From positions 434,001 through 498,000 of the forward strand of contig NZ_JAFNJU010000001.1 in NCBI RefSeq assembly GCF_017368455.1: DNA of 64,000 nucleotides. The letters are read 5' to 3'. Of this stretch, positions 1 to 9,450 are shown in pieces. The DNA comes from Proteiniclasticum aestuarii (GTDB taxonomy: Bacteria > Bacillota > Clostridia > Clostridiales > Clostridiaceae). The notes below the pieces were generated by a model. The model had not been told where the DNA came from. It saw nothing but the letters and a program-made list of their open reading frames with translations, and searched no databases. A program made the position numbers and the translations under genes. The first letter of the stretch is position 1; each line of letters starts with the position of its first letter.

Positions 1-1
1 G

Positions 2-130
2 GATATCCAGCACACAGGAGATGCAGGGGGGTCTGGTATGACACCACCCGAAAACATCATGAGGCTCTCCATCACCATGCGCGGTAGAAGACATACTTAC
101 AGAAGGATGGCCAGGTCCAGCCGAAGATAA
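2..130 (+). other. possible 3' end of a truncated reading frame at window edge
   Basis: One plus-strand frame is open from the window edge to a TAA at 128-130 (42 codons) and ends in a very basic tail with many Arg residues. The opposite strand is also open here and base composition is more G+C rich than what follows, so this may not be coding. No family is recognised. Confidence 0.2.
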
Positions 131-142
131 ATCAGACAAAAC

Positions 143-185
143 AAAGCACTATACTTCAGTTCGCTAGATCTGAGTATAGTGCTTT
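143..185 (-). terminator. long terminator hairpin
   Basis: Near-perfect inverted repeat: arms begin AAAGCACTATACT and end AGTATAGTGCTTT, with a three-base-pair extension and one bulge. On the minus strand it is followed by a T-rich run and lies 25 bp beyond the stop of the gene ending at 211. The symmetrical arms could also stop plus-strand transcripts. Confidence 0.75.
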
Positions 186-210
186 CCATCTTTTATGAAG
201 AGTTATGTAC

Positions 211-696
211 CTACCTGCCTGGCTGAATCACTTCTCCTGTCTTCGTGAAATAGATTTCCGGTATGTATTCATTCCCATTGGAATCCATATATTCTCTGAT
301 GATATAATATGTTCCCGAATCCATCGGCTTCTCCAGCAATTTGAAAAGAACTTCGTCGCTGAACGTATCCCCTGCACCAACTGTTCGAAGTGCCATATCA
401 AATGCCAGATCATCAGTCAGATCCGTTTCCATCAGGGTATCCCCGCTTCTCTTCATGATGGTGAACATGGCACCGTATTCAAGGGTCTCCCCGGTATTGT
501 TCTTCACCACATATCTCAGGCTCTTCTTCTCTGAATCATAAGTGATTTCTTCTACAATAAGGTCCTCGCTGAACTCCACATTTGTTATGGGATTCTCATT
601 TTCCGGTTCATCCTGTGATGCTCCATTGCCATTCCAGATCAGATATCCTACAGCAATCAGTGTGATCACAAGTATCAGATATATCCCTTTTTTCAT
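211..696 (-). CDS. membrane-anchored or secreted Ig-like-fold protein
   Basis: Protein of 161 residues. An N-terminal Lys pair and hydrophobic stretch (about residues 4-21) look like an uncleaved anchor or signal peptide, followed by an acidic linker and a single beta-rich domain of about 120 residues resembling the small Ig-like domains on clostridial surface proteins. The lipobox Cys is absent. ATG at 696 is preferred over the upstream ATG at 714 because the intervening codons contain the GGGGAGAGG ribosome site. It stands alone between its terminator and rnpB. Function unknown. Confidence 0.6.
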   Translation of the reverse strand: MKKGIYLILVITLIAVGYLIWNGNGASQDEPENENPITNVEFSEDLIVEEITYDSEKKSLRYVVKNNTGETLEYGAMFTIMKRSGDTLMETDLTDDLAFDMALRTVGAGDTFSDEVLFKLLEKPMDSGTYYIIREYMDSNGNEYIPEIYFTKTGEVIQPGR

Positions 697-840
697 TCTA
701 TCCTCTCCCCTCATCTACTGCTTGTATAAAATCATTATACTATTCAGGTCAGATTCGTGAATGACAAAGTAATTACTAAAACCAAGACAAGAATCATTTT
801 AATCACTTCCCGAAGATGGAAATACCATTTCAGGGCAAAA

Positions 841-861
841 GAAAAAGCCCCCTAAAGAGCT
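841..861 (-). terminator. weak hairpin after rnpB
   Basis: On the minus strand AGCTC pairs with GGGCT across a short loop and is followed by TTTTTC, about 25 nt beyond the 3' end of RNase P RNA. The stem is short, so this is a modest call. Confidence 0.5.
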
Positions 862-884
862 GTTTTCAATGGTGCAAGCAAATC

Positions 885-1213
885 TATAAGCCGAGTTCTG
901 TATTAGATAATCATCTGTCTAGGCCATGTATTTCTACATGGCTCAAGCGGCGCACCCGGGGACGGGACGAGCAGCCCCTGTATGTCCCTCTATTCGGCCT
1001 TGCATCAAGTGGGGTTTACATAGCCGCAAAGTCACCAATGCGCTGGTGAGCTCTTACCTCACCTTTCCACCCTTACCTCATAAATGAGGCGGTATCTCTC
1101 TGTTGCACTTTCCTTAAGGTCACCCTCACTGGGAGTTACCCAGCACCCTGCTCTGCGAAGCTCGGACTTTCCTCTCCTGACAATTGTCAGCAGCGATTAT
1201 CTGACTTACTTGC
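885..1213 (-). ncRNA. rnpB: RNase P RNA component
   Basis: Catalytic RNA of ribonuclease P, which matures the 5' ends of tRNAs together with RnpA. On the minus strand the RNA shows the conserved 5' core (GATAATCGCTGC), the universal GAGGAAAGTCCG block near 1165-1178, and the conserved 3' closing segment with ACAGAACTCGGCTTA near 885-902. The length, roughly 330 nt, fits the family. The 5' end was placed 7 nt beyond the promoter -10 box; both ends are estimates to within a few bases. I did not assign structural class A or B. Confidence 0.93.
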
Positions 1214-1219
1214 TTACTT

Positions 1220-1248
1220 ATAATAGCAGAATAAATGTTTTTTGTAAA
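1220..1248 (-). promoter_or_regulatory. sigma-A promoter of rnpB
   Basis: Minus strand TTTACA (1243-1248), 17-nt spacer, TATTAT (1220-1225), immediately upstream of the inferred RNase P RNA 5' end. Confidence 0.75.
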
Positions 1249-1294
1249 CCGAAGCAGAAGAGGCTGACTTCCCCTTCTTCTTCTTTCAGGTATA

Positions 1295-2095
1295 TCAGAT
1301 GAAATTATAGGGATCCTTTTCTTTCTTGCTGAAATATACTGGAACATCACAATGAGCTTTGAACTCCTTGGCCATGCGTTCCATGATTGTATAATAGACC
1401 AGTTTCTCAGAATGGTAGTGTCCCGGGTCCACAACTGCAATCCCCATTTCTTCCAGTTCCTGAACATTGTGGTAAGTGGTATCTCCTGTCAGGATGCAAT
1501 CAGCCCCCTCTGCAATGGCCTTTTTGAAATAGCTTTGACCACTTCCGTTGATGATGGCCACTCGTCTGATCTGCTGATCAAGGTTTCCTGTATAACGTAT
1601 GGTTTCTACACCTAGCACTCTCTTTGTTTTACTGATGAAATCCGACAGTTTGACGGATCTTCTCAGATAGACAATGCGTCCTATGCCGGAATCGAAGTCA
1701 AAAGGACACTGCTCGATGATATCGAAATCCAGATAGTCAAACATTCTCACAATAGTATCATTCATCCCATCCTTCACCGAGTCCAGATTTGTATGAGCTG
1801 CATAGACATTGATATCATTCTTTATAAGTTCAATGATCTTTCTCCCCTGAAGGGTCTTCGTTGTTATGGATTTAGGCTTCATGAACAGCAACGGATGATG
1901 GGATACGATGAGGTTCACATCGTTCTCCTTCGCTTCCTGTATCACTTCAAGCGTTGTATCCATTGAAAAAAGAATTCCTCTGATCTCTGCTCTGCTGTCC
2001 CCAACCATTAGTCCAACATTGTCATACTCTTCCTTATAGGAAACCGGCGCATGGGACTCAATCAGCTTCATAAAATCTTTAACCAGTACTGCCAT
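1295..2095 (-). CDS. Nif3-like dinuclear metal-centre protein
   Basis: Member of the Nif3/YqfO (NGG1p-interacting factor 3) family, widely conserved hexameric proteins with a two-metal site and uncertain biochemical role; some are reported as GTP cyclohydrolase-like. Metal-ligand motifs are visible as VSHHPLLF near residue 70 and DPGHYHSE near residue 220. At 266 residues it is the short form without the central PII-like insertion found in YqfO. The start at 2095 follows AAGGGGTG by 6 nt; it overlaps the end of trmK by 17 nt, so the pair is translationally coupled, as is common in Firmicutes. Confidence 0.88.
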   Translation of the reverse strand: MAVLVKDFMKLIESHAPVSYKEEYDNVGLMVGDSRAEIRGILFSMDTTLEVIQEAKENDVNLIVSHHPLLFMKPKSITTKTLQGRKIIELIKNDINVYAAHTNLDSVKDGMNDTIVRMFDYLDFDIIEQCPFDFDSGIGRIVYLRRSVKLSDFISKTKRVLGVETIRYTGNLDQQIRRVAIINGSGQSYFKKAIAEGADCILTGDTTYHNVQELEEMGIAVVDPGHYHSEKLVYYTIMERMAKEFKAHCDVPVYFSKKEKDPYNFI

Positions 2096-2780
2096 CTCGT
2101 ACACCCCTTAACTCATTGATTTTTTGATCAATCTCTTGACTCTTGCGTTTAGCATTTTCCGAAGTCAGCTGAATCTTATCTTTTATCTCTTCCAGTTCGG
2201 TGATCTTACTGGTAAGATATTCTTTCAGTATTGGATGCTTCTTCCTGAGAAGCAGATCACCTACCACATAATCCAGATGATTCCCCAGACGAAGTGATTG
2301 GGTTGGATCATATTTCACCATCAGATATTCATAATACCTTCGATCTTCCCGTACCAGCTCCTCCTCAATGACTTTATAGTGATGTTCATAGAGGTATTTT
2401 CTGAGTATTTCAGGGTTCTGTGCTGGCTGAAGTAAAATAAAATCCAGCCCTCTTATAACCTCGGCGGCACTCTCCAGCAGTTCACTTATGAGGATTCCAC
2501 CCATACCGGCAATAACGGCTCCGTTTGCTTCGCCTTTTTTCATCGTCTCAAATCCGCTTCCTAATCGGAAATCCATGAGATGCGCAACATTCTCTGCTGC
2601 AGCGTTCCTCCTGGCCTTCTCCAGAGGCATTGCCTTATTATCCGATGCTATACCCCTTCTTATCTTCTTTCGCTTTAGAAGCTCAATGAGCACGTATCCA
2701 TGGTCTGTTCCAATGTCTGCCACTGTGTCGCTGACTGGAACCATTTCCACGATCTTCATCAATCTTGAACTGATATCCAT
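2079..2780 (-). CDS. trmK: tRNA (adenine(22)-N1)-methyltransferase
   Basis: SAM-dependent methyltransferase that makes m1A22 in tRNA. The Rossmann motif I reads VADIGTDHGY near residue 25, with GMGG near residue 98 and a Gln-rich catalytic segment (LLQPAQNP) near residue 120, all typical of TrmK/YqfN. The C-terminal part (about residues 190-233) is a helical coiled coil, the usual tRNA-binding extension. ATG at 2780 follows an AGGAG site; the upstream ATG at 2804 lies before that site. In Firmicutes trmK commonly follows rpoD and precedes the Nif3-like gene, as here. Confidence 0.9.
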   Translation of the reverse strand: MDISSRLMKIVEMVPVSDTVADIGTDHGYVLIELLKRKKIRRGIASDNKAMPLEKARRNAAAENVAHLMDFRLGSGFETMKKGEANGAVIAGMGGILISELLESAAEVIRGLDFILLQPAQNPEILRKYLYEHHYKVIEEELVREDRRYYEYLMVKYDPTQSLRLGNHLDYVVGDLLLRKKHPILKEYLTSKITELEEIKDKIQLTSENAKRKSQEIDQKINELRGVRDGSTG

Positions 2781-2822
2781 GATAACTCCTTTTCTTTCTC
2801 TCACATTTATTATAACACTGAT

Positions 2823-3707
2823 TTACAGGAAAATTGGAATGAGGGTATTTGCAAGATTCAACAGCATGAGAAATGTGATGACCAGTGGAATCAGCATGAC
2901 CCTATAGTAATAAATCTTATCAATTTTCGAATATACTCTGGATAGGATATATGCAACAACTGAGAGCAGGAAAGCCATGATACCATAGGATATAGTACTA
3001 TCCACATAGACGTTCGCAGGAACATAAGAGAGCATTGATGTATCAAGTTGACTGATTGACACATACTCAGGCAGCTGGCCCAGGTAAAGAAGCGCAATAG
3101 GTACTTCGATGAGAATCAGCACAATCACAGCATTAAGCAGAAAAAAGTGCTTCAGCCTGTCCTCACTTTCCTGAAGATCCTTTTCCAGTACATCTCGCAT
3201 GACAAATTCCTCTTTGATTCCGTTTTTCTTCAGAAGTGCTGAAAACCCTGCCATATCGGCAGGAGAAATGGCATAGTTTCCTGTTTTTGTGCCGAAGAAT
3301 ATTGTTTTCTTTGAACTGGTGATGTACATATCCACCTTTCCGAGTCCTTTAATATACCCTTTCCCGATGGAAAATCTCTTGCTCAGCATGCCTGCAATAC
3401 CACTATGGTTCAGCAGCGTGATCCGTTCCGTGAAGAATTCGATATTCTGCAGTCTGATATATTTATTGGTGAATCTGAACAGACTCTCAATAGAAAGAAT
3501 TCCGTCTTCAACTTTGTAATAGAAGGTTTTCAGAAAAACCAGTGAATAGGTGCTGTAAATCAGAAATAGTATAAGAAGCAGTATCATCAGACTCTTCGTC
3601 AGGATATTCTCACTCAATCCCAGAATAAGTGACATGACAATAATTACCGCTACCATTATGGTACTCAGCTTATTAATGAATTGTGCTTTTTCTGGTTTGA
3701 ATTTCAT
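2823..3707 (-). CDS. PH-domain membrane protein (YdbS/DUF304-like)
   Basis: About 294 residues with paired hydrophobic helices at roughly 15-55 and again in the C-terminal third (about 190-215, 240-260 and 270-290). Between them is a bacterial PH-type domain (about 60-150) with the pattern YYKVEDGILSIESL and a later IRLQNIEFF strand. This resembles membrane proteins with bPH_2 domains such as YdbS. The exact role is not known. The start is uncertain: ATG at 3707 follows GGTGAT closely, and GTG/ATG codons at 3716/3713 are alternatives. Confidence 0.65.
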   Translation of the reverse strand: MKFKPEKAQFINKLSTIMVAVIIVMSLILGLSENILTKSLMILLLILFLIYSTYSLVFLKTFYYKVEDGILSIESLFRFTNKYIRLQNIEFFTERITLLNHSGIAGMLSKRFSIGKGYIKGLGKVDMYITSSKKTIFFGTKTGNYAISPADMAGFSALLKKNGIKEEFVMRDVLEKDLQESEDRLKHFFLLNAVIVLILIEVPIALLYLGQLPEYVSISQLDTSMLSYVPANVYVDSTISYGIMAFLLSVVAYILSRVYSKIDKIYYYRVMLIPLVITFLMLLNLANTLIPIFL

Positions 3708-3800
3708 GATCATCACCCAAACTAATTATATCATACTAATATGCATAGATCTTAAATTAACTTTATCCATTCTCTGAATCTCCTGTTCTATACTGCGAAA

Positions 3801-3837
3801 AGAAGGCAGATGCAACTTTTTTGTGCTTCCGCCTTCT
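3801..3837 (-). terminator. terminator of the dgt-dnaG-rpoD cluster
   Basis: AGAAGGC and GCCTTCT arms with extra pairing around an A-rich loop, followed on the minus strand by TTTTC; it lies 20 bp after the rpoD stop codon. Confidence 0.75.
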
Positions 3838-3856
3838 TCATTGTGTGAATACGATC

Positions 3857-5212
3857 TTAATCCAGATAATCTTTCAGCTTCTTGCTTCTTGAAGGATGTC
3901 TCAGTTTTCTTAATGCCTTTGCTTCAATCTGTCTGATTCTCTCTCTGGTCACATTAAACTCTTTTCCCACTTCCTCAAGGGTCCTGGAACGTCCGTCATC
4001 TAACCCGAATCTCAGCCTCAGTACTTTTTCTTCTCTTGGCGTCAGCGTATCCAGAACACTTATAAGTTGCTCCTTCAGCATGGTGAATGCTGCTGCTTCT
4101 GCCGGTGCCAATGCATCATCATCTGGTATGAAGTCACCAAGATGGCTGTCCTCTTCCTCACCGATCGGTGTTTCAAGGGAAACAGGTTCCTGTGCAATCT
4201 TCATGATCTCTCTTACCTTTTCAGGTGGCATTTCCATGATTTCCGCAATTTCTTCAGCTTGAGGTGCACGTCCCAGTTCCTGAAGCAGCTGTCTTTCGAT
4301 TCTGATCAGTTTGTTGATGGTCTCAACCATATGCACTGGAATTCTTATGGTTCGTGCCTGATCCGCTATGGCTCTTGTAATCGCCTGCCTGATCCACCAG
4401 GTGGCATAAGTTGAAAACTTGAACCCTTTGGTGAAATCAAATTTTTCCACCGCTTTGATCAGCCCCAGGTTACCTTCCTGAATCAGATCCAGGAAGAGCA
4501 TCCCTCTACCCACATATCTCTTGGCGATCGATACAACCAGTCTCAGATTCGCTTCTGCAAGTTCTTTCGCTGCATGCTCATCACCAGCTTCGATTCTCTT
4601 AGCAAGGGCTACTTCCTGCTCTGAGGTAAGCAGAGGTACTTTACCGATTTCTTTTAAATACATTCTAACGGGATCGTCAATGGCTACCCCTTCTGGAACA
4701 GAAAGATCCACTTCTTCTTCCTCTTCTTCTTCAACGTCCCCGATGATTTCAATATTCAGTGCTTCTAGGGTCTCATAAATTTTATCGATCTGCTCTGGGG
4801 AAAGATCAATTTCCTGAAGTTCATCTAGAATCTCTTTCTCAGCGATGCTACCTGTCTTCTTTCCCTTTTCGATTAATTTCCTGACAACTGACATCTGGAA
4901 ATCCTTGTCATGAACCTTTTTGATATCGCCATCCTCATCGTCCAGAATTTCTTCATTGTCCATATTTTCTTCGTCTTTGATGGATTCCTTCGAAACCACA
5001 CTCTTCTTCTTTCTAGTCTTCGGTGCCTTGATTTCCTTTGCTGTTTCTTCCAGCACTTCAGCACTTTCGACGATTTCCTTGTCCGCTTTCGGCTTCTTTC
5101 TTGTTTTGGTTGTCTTGACTTCTTTTTCTTTCACTGCTGGTTTATGCTCCTCTTCTAATATATCTTTTGTTACAGTAAGATCTTCATTTGCTGTTTTCTT
5201 TTTAGCTGCCAT
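3857..5212 (-). CDS. rpoD: principal RNA polymerase sigma factor (sigma A)
   Basis: Primary sigma-70 factor of 451 residues. In order: a Lys/Glu-rich N-terminal extension (about 1-100), region 1.1 (about 105-165), an acidic run of Glu residues, region 1.2 ([12 protein letters not shown]), region 2 with the melting and -10 recognition helix ([19 protein letters not shown]), region 3, and the region 4.2 helix-turn-helix ([22 protein letters not shown]) near the C terminus. ATG at 5212 follows GGGAGG and sits 1 bp after the dnaG stop, so it is co-transcribed. The charged N-terminal extension is longer than in B. subtilis SigA. Confidence 0.97.
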   Translation of the reverse strand: MAAKKKTANEDLTVTKDILEEEHKPAVKEKEVKTTKTRKKPKADKEIVESAEVLEETAKEIKAPKTRKKKSVVSKESIKDEENMDNEEILDDEDGDIKKVHDKDFQMSVVRKLIEKGKKTGSIAEKEILDELQEIDLSPEQIDKIYETLEALNIEIIGDVEEEEEEEVDLSVPEGVAIDDPVRMYLKEIGKVPLLTSEQEVALAKRIEAGDEHAAKELAEANLRLVVSIAKRYVGRGMLFLDLIQEGNLGLIKAVEKFDFTKGFKFSTYATWWIRQAITRAIADQARTIRIPVHMVETINKLIRIERQLLQELGRAPQAEEIAEIMEMPPEKVREIMKIAQEPVSLETPIGEEEDSHLGDFIPDDDALAPAEAAAFTMLKEQLISVLDTLTPREEKVLRLRFGLDDGRSRTLEEVGKEFNVTRERIRQIEAKALRKLRHPSRSKKLKDYLD

Positions 5213-5213
5213 C

Positions 5214-6950
5214 TCAATACCTCCCTAAAGTCTTTTGAAGCTCAATCAGTTTTTTCGCAATTTCAAGAGATTCTTCTGTTCTCCCTTGTTTTTCCAATGA
5301 TCTGATTTCTAGCATAAGCTTCTTCTGCGTTAATATCCCTTTATAATGTTTGATTGTCTTCATGAAATCATCAATCAGAATATCCACATCAATATCTGGT
5401 ATCTCCACAAGCTCCGTGATGATTGTCCACTCTTTTGAGGTTTCAATATCATTACAGTGACTTTCCACAAAAGATCTGATGTTGTCTTTCGGTCCATCGT
5501 ACTTTGTGATGATTTCATAAATCTTTCTATGACTTGGAAGAACAAAATCATCAAGATGAATTCGTTCAATCAGATACGGTCCCTCGCTCAGGAGCTTCAG
5601 TAGTGCTCTTTCCGCTTTTACATGAGCAGATTCGATATGAACAGCTTTCCCGATGGAAGACGTATCCATAATCCGAACAGCTTCTTCATCACCCTTCATA
5701 AGGCTCATCAGCGCACTTTCTGAAATCCCGGTGTCTTCACTTACCTTCTGCACATACACATCTTTCTCGATGGGATCCAGGTTATTCAGAATTGATACAA
5801 CCCGTTTTGCATAATGTATTCTACCCTGATCTTCTCCTATGTTCAGTCCGTCTTTGGCCTTCAGGATCTTATAATCAATTAAAGGCAGCGCATGACTCAG
5901 CAGTTCATGGAACTTTTCCACTCCTTCAGCACGTATGTAATCATCCGGATCTTTTCCTTTCGGAATCTGTACGACTTTCACATCTATACCCTCTGCACTG
6001 AGAATATCCAATCCTCTGACCGTGGCCGCCTGACCCGCATTATCTGCATCATATGAGATATAGACTTCTTCTGAGTTTCTTTTAAGCAGTCGCGCCTGCA
6101 TTTTCGTTAATGCCGTCCCCAAAGACGCCACCACATTTTTCACTCCAGCCTGATTCAAGCTGATACAATCCATATATCCCTCTACAATTATGAGGCTTTT
6201 TTCTTTGCTGTTTTTTCTGGCAAAGTTCAATCCATAAAGATGGGTTCCCTTATTATAGATCGGTGTTTCTGGAGAGTTAAGATATTTAGGCTTCGAGTCA
6301 TCCATGACTCGAGCACCAAAGGCAATAACACGTCCTCTGACATCAAAGACTGGAAAAATGATCCTGTTACGAAACCGGTCATACACTTTTCCTTTCTCAT
6401 TTTTTGTGGCTAAGCCACATCTTACGATGTCATCTTCCTTGTAATTCATGGATTTGAGATATTTCAGCAGACTATCCCATGAGTTCAGCGCAAATCCAAG
6501 ACCGAATGATCTTATAGTCTGATCCGTAATGCCTCTTTTATAAAAGTAATCTCTGATTTCCTTGTAATCCTTAAGGTTCCTGAAGAAAAATCTGGCAGCG
6601 TCCACATGCATCTTGAAATACATTTCAAGCTTCTCATTCTTTTTCCTGTTCTCTGCGCTTTCCTCAAGCGTAATGTTAGCTCGATCGGCTAAAAACCTTA
6701 ATGCCTCATTGAATTCGAGATTTTTGCTTTTCATCACAAACGTAATGACATTTCCACCTTCTCCGCAACCGAAACATTTAAAGAGCTGTTTCTCTCGGGT
6801 TACACTGAAAGAGGGTGTTTTTTCATTATGGAATGGACACAGTCCCCAATAATTCCGTCCTACTCTTTTCAGCGGAACGCTCTCAGAGATAATATCAACA
6901 ATGTCATTACTTTCTTTGATTTTCTCAATTATCTCTTCTGCAACATACAA
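5214..6950 (-). CDS. dnaG: DNA primase
   Basis: Synthesises RNA primers at the replication fork, partnering the replicative helicase through its C-terminal domain. The CHC2 zinc site is C38-x2-H41 with C59-x2-C62, followed by the RNA-polymerase core, the TOPRIM segment (LIIVEGYMD near residue 250 and SYDADNAGQ near 300), and a helical C-terminal helicase-interaction domain. At 578 residues it is of normal length. The start is a TTG at 6950, preceded by AAAGGTG. It lies between dgt and rpoD in the classic macromolecular-synthesis arrangement. Confidence 0.96.
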   Translation of the reverse strand: MYVAEEIIEKIKESNDIVDIISESVPLKRVGRNYWGLCPFHNEKTPSFSVTREKQLFKCFGCGEGGNVITFVMKSKNLEFNEALRFLADRANITLEESAENRKKNEKLEMYFKMHVDAARFFFRNLKDYKEIRDYFYKRGITDQTIRSFGLGFALNSWDSLLKYLKSMNYKEDDIVRCGLATKNEKGKVYDRFRNRIIFPVFDVRGRVIAFGARVMDDSKPKYLNSPETPIYNKGTHLYGLNFARKNSKEKSLIIVEGYMDCISLNQAGVKNVVASLGTALTKMQARLLKRNSEEVYISYDADNAGQAATVRGLDILSAEGIDVKVVQIPKGKDPDDYIRAEGVEKFHELLSHALPLIDYKILKAKDGLNIGEDQGRIHYAKRVVSILNNLDPIEKDVYVQKVSEDTGISESALMSLMKGDEEAVRIMDTSSIGKAVHIESAHVKAERALLKLLSEGPYLIERIHLDDFVLPSHRKIYEIITKYDGPKDNIRSFVESHCNDIETSKEWTIITELVEIPDIDVDILIDDFMKTIKHYKGILTQKKLMLEIRSLEKQGRTEESLEIAKKLIELQKTLGRY

Positions 6951-7001
6951 ATTATTTCACACCTTTTTTCCATTGTCCAAACATTAATTATACCATTAAG
7001 A

Positions 7002-8027
7002 TCAGTAGATAACAATTTTTGGTACATAAATCTGATTGAATAGAATGATCGCATAATCATCAGTCATCCCAGCGATGTAATCAGCAACCGCTCTCTCTGT
7101 ACCCTCCTCAGAAGCAATTTTCTTGAAGAGAACCGGCATTTCGGAAACATGTTCCATATAATAATCAAATAATTTTTCGAGAACGAATTTCGCCTTATTT
7201 CTCTCTTCCCGGAGATGCTCTCCGTTATAGATGTTTTTGAAGAGAAATGCTCTTAGACCATAGAGTGCCTGAAAAACATCATCCGGTAGCGCAACTACCA
7301 GTTGTCCAGAAAGGATGTTGTCATTTGTCTTATCCACCAGATTCCTGACCAATGTATCAATTCTCCTGCTATGCGTTTTTCCCAGTACTTCCACAAATTC
7401 TGATGGCAGATCCTCTGTCCTCAACAGCCCAGCTCGTATGGAATCATCAATATCATGATTCACATACGCAATTTTATCAGCGAATCGGGCTATCTGTCCT
7501 TCCAGTGTGCTGGAAGTCTCACCACTCTTTAGGCCACTGTGGTGCAGTATTCCATCTAGTACCTCATAAGTTATATTTAGCCCCTTACCTTCTTTCTCCA
7601 GTTTTTTCAGTACGCGTATAGACTGTTCATTATGCCTGAATCCACCTGGCAATCTTTCATTCAGCACTTCTTCCCCATTATGAGCAAATGCGACATGACC
7701 GATATCGTGTCCTAAGGTGATTGCTTCCACTAGATCTTCATTGACAGCAATTCCTCTGGCTATGGTTCGCGCAATCTGAGAAACTTCCAGGGTATGGGTA
7801 AGCCTTGTTCGATAATGGTCTCCTGTTGTCTTGATATAAACCTGAGTTTTATGCTTCAGTCTCCTGAATGATTTGGAATGTATGATTCTATCGCGGTCGT
7901 GCATGAAACATGTTCTGTAGGAATCCAGTTCTTCAAATAGCTCTCTTCCCCTGGAATTTCTGGAAAAACACGCTTCCCTGATTAAGGTGAGTTCTTCATT
8001 TCTTTCAATTCTTTCTCTTATCGTCAA
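7002..8027 (-). CDS. dgt: dGTP triphosphohydrolase-like HD protein
   Basis: HD-superfamily deoxynucleoside triphosphate triphosphohydrolase of the short (about 340 residue) type, which removes triphosphate from dNTPs. The metal motifs are visible: an early His in [14 protein letters not shown]...HD in [15 protein letters not shown] (about residue 108), and [11 protein letters not shown] further on. The start is TTG at 8027, supported by a strong AGGAGGTG 5-6 nt upstream. Position directly upstream of dnaG-rpoD is conserved in many Clostridia. Confidence 0.92.
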   Translation of the reverse strand: MTIRERIERNEELTLIREACFSRNSRGRELFEELDSYRTCFMHDRDRIIHSKSFRRLKHKTQVYIKTTGDHYRTRLTHTLEVSQIARTIARGIAVNEDLVEAITLGHDIGHVAFAHNGEEVLNERLPGGFRHNEQSIRVLKKLEKEGKGLNITYEVLDGILHHSGLKSGETSSTLEGQIARFADKIAYVNHDIDDSIRAGLLRTEDLPSEFVEVLGKTHSRRIDTLVRNLVDKTNDNILSGQLVVALPDDVFQALYGLRAFLFKNIYNGEHLREERNKAKFVLEKLFDYYMEHVSEMPVLFKKIASEEGTERAVADYIAGMTDDYAIILFNQIYVPKIVIY

Positions 8028-8166
8028 GGTTTCACCTCCTACTTATATTATTCTACAAATCTTTCCCGAACCCTTTAATTGCAGTTTCTCTTTATATATC
8101 ATAATTATATTATATTATCAAAATACTTTATTATTCCAGTTCTCTTCAGAATGATTTACAACAAAA

Positions 8167-8202
8167 AAAGCACCTGTCATAGTAAGCTACAACAAGTGCT
8201 TT
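8167..8202 (-). terminator. terminator of the opp operon
   Basis: AAAGCACCTGT pairs with ACAAGTGCTTT (one G-U pair) and is followed on the minus strand by a run of seven T. It is 8 bp beyond the small gene ending at 8211. Confidence 0.85.
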
Positions 8203-8210
8203 CTCAGTGA

Positions 8211-8390
8211 TTAACGGAATACTATCCAGGTCAGAAGGGCAAAGAATCCAAAGATTCCAAGTATGACTGGAAATACATAGGAAGCCATTGCCATCGCAAG
8301 AGCCATGGCATCAAACTTTTCCAGTTCAACATCAGCATCCATATCTGGTTTTACATCATCATAACGATGTTTGTTTCCAAAAATATTCAT
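8211..8390 (-). CDS. 59-residue single-span membrane protein at the end of the opp operon
   Basis: Starts at ATG 8390 behind AAGGAGGGAT, 43 bp after oppF, and ends just before the operon terminator, so it is very probably translated and co-transcribed with the transporter. The N-terminal half is charged (several Asp, Lys and His), followed by a Met/Ala-rich turn and one hydrophobic segment from about residue 37 to 58. No family is recognised. Possibilities are a small accessory subunit stabilising OppB/OppC or OppDF, or an unrelated membrane peptide. The coding call is fairly firm; the role is unknown. Confidence 0.7.
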   Translation of the reverse strand: MNIFGNKHRYDDVKPDMDADVELEKFDAMALAMAMASYVFPVILGIFGFFALLTWIVFR

Positions 8391-8433
8391 TATTATCCCT
8401 CCTTCTTTGAATATGATCATGTTAATACTTTAG

Positions 8434-9441
8434 TTATATTTCTCCAGCAAAATGACATGCAACAAAGTGCTCTGGATGGCCTGCTGGATCATACTCTCTA
8501 AGTATAGGAATTTCCTCTTTACAGATATCCTTAGCATAAGGACATCTTGTATGGAACTTACATCCTGGTGGAGTATTGATATTACTTGGCAATTCTCCTA
8601 TGATTGGTTCCATTTTTCTTAAGTGAGTAGGATCTGGCACTGGTATAGCTGCCAGCAAGGCTCTTGTATATGGGTGAGCTGGTGTATCATAGAGTTCATG
8701 TTTACCAGCCAGTTCAACCAGTGAACCAAGATACATGACACCGATTCTATTACTGATGTGCTTAACTACACTCAAGTCATGTGAAATGAAGAGATAGGAT
8801 AAGCCCATCTTTTCCTGCAGATCCATCATGAGGTTCAGAATCTGTGACTGAATGGATACATCCAGTGCGGATACAGGTTCATCAGCCACAACGAAATCAG
8901 GATTCAGTGCAAGTGCCCTAGCAATACCGATTCTCTGTCTCTGTCCACCAGAGAACTGATGTGGATATCTGTAGATATGGTATGGAGAAAGACCACACAT
9001 TTCTATGATTTCCATTACTCTGTCTTTGTATTCTGCCCCTGGCTTCACAAGATTATGTGAAAGCAGTGACTCACCAACAATATTACTTACGTTCATTCTT
9101 GGGTTCAGTGAGCTGTATGGATCCTGAAAAATCAGCTGCATTTCGCGTCTCAGCGCTTTCAGCTTATCCCCCTTTAAAGTGGATATGTCCCCATCGATCT
9201 CCTTGCCGTGATATATGATATCTCCAGCTGTTGGCTCATATAGTCTCACGATGGTTCTTCCCAATGTGGATTTACCACATCCTGATTCACCAACCAGCCC
9301 GATGGTCTCCCCTTCTTTCAGTTTAAAGGAGACTCCATCAACCGCTTTGACATATGTTTTCTTTGTGAAGAGACCACCTTTAACAGGGAAATATTTCTTT
9401 ACATCGTTGACTTCAAGTAAAATTCTATTATTCTCGTTCAT
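8434..9441 (-). CDS. oppF: oligopeptide ABC transporter ATP-binding protein OppF
   Basis: One of two nucleotide-binding subunits of the peptide importer. It has Walker A (GESGCGKST near residue 53), ABC signature (SGGQRQRIGIARAL near 162), Walker B (VVADEPVSALD near 180) and the H-loop (FISHDLSVV). The C-terminal oligopeptide extension carries four Cys, as in GCKFHTRCPYAKDIC, which bind an iron-sulfur cluster in related DppD/DppF proteins. The start follows GGAGGG and lies 9 bp after oppD. The family is clear; the substrate class (peptides) is inferred from the operon. Confidence 0.93.
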   Translation of the reverse strand: MNENNRILLEVNDVKKYFPVKGGLFTKKTYVKAVDGVSFKLKEGETIGLVGESGCGKSTLGRTIVRLYEPTAGDIIYHGKEIDGDISTLKGDKLKALRREMQLIFQDPYSSLNPRMNVSNIVGESLLSHNLVKPGAEYKDRVMEIIEMCGLSPYHIYRYPHQFSGGQRQRIGIARALALNPDFVVADEPVSALDVSIQSQILNLMMDLQEKMGLSYLFISHDLSVVKHISNRIGVMYLGSLVELAGKHELYDTPAHPYTRALLAAIPVPDPTHLRKMEPIIGELPSNINTPPGCKFHTRCPYAKDICKEEIPILREYDPAGHPEHFVACHFAGEI

Positions 9442-9450
9442 ACTTCCCTC

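Noticed and set aside
2-142. Possible SRP RNA or riboswitch because of its G+C-rich, structured look
   Set aside because: The diagnostic SRP domain IV and riboswitch core sequences are not present.
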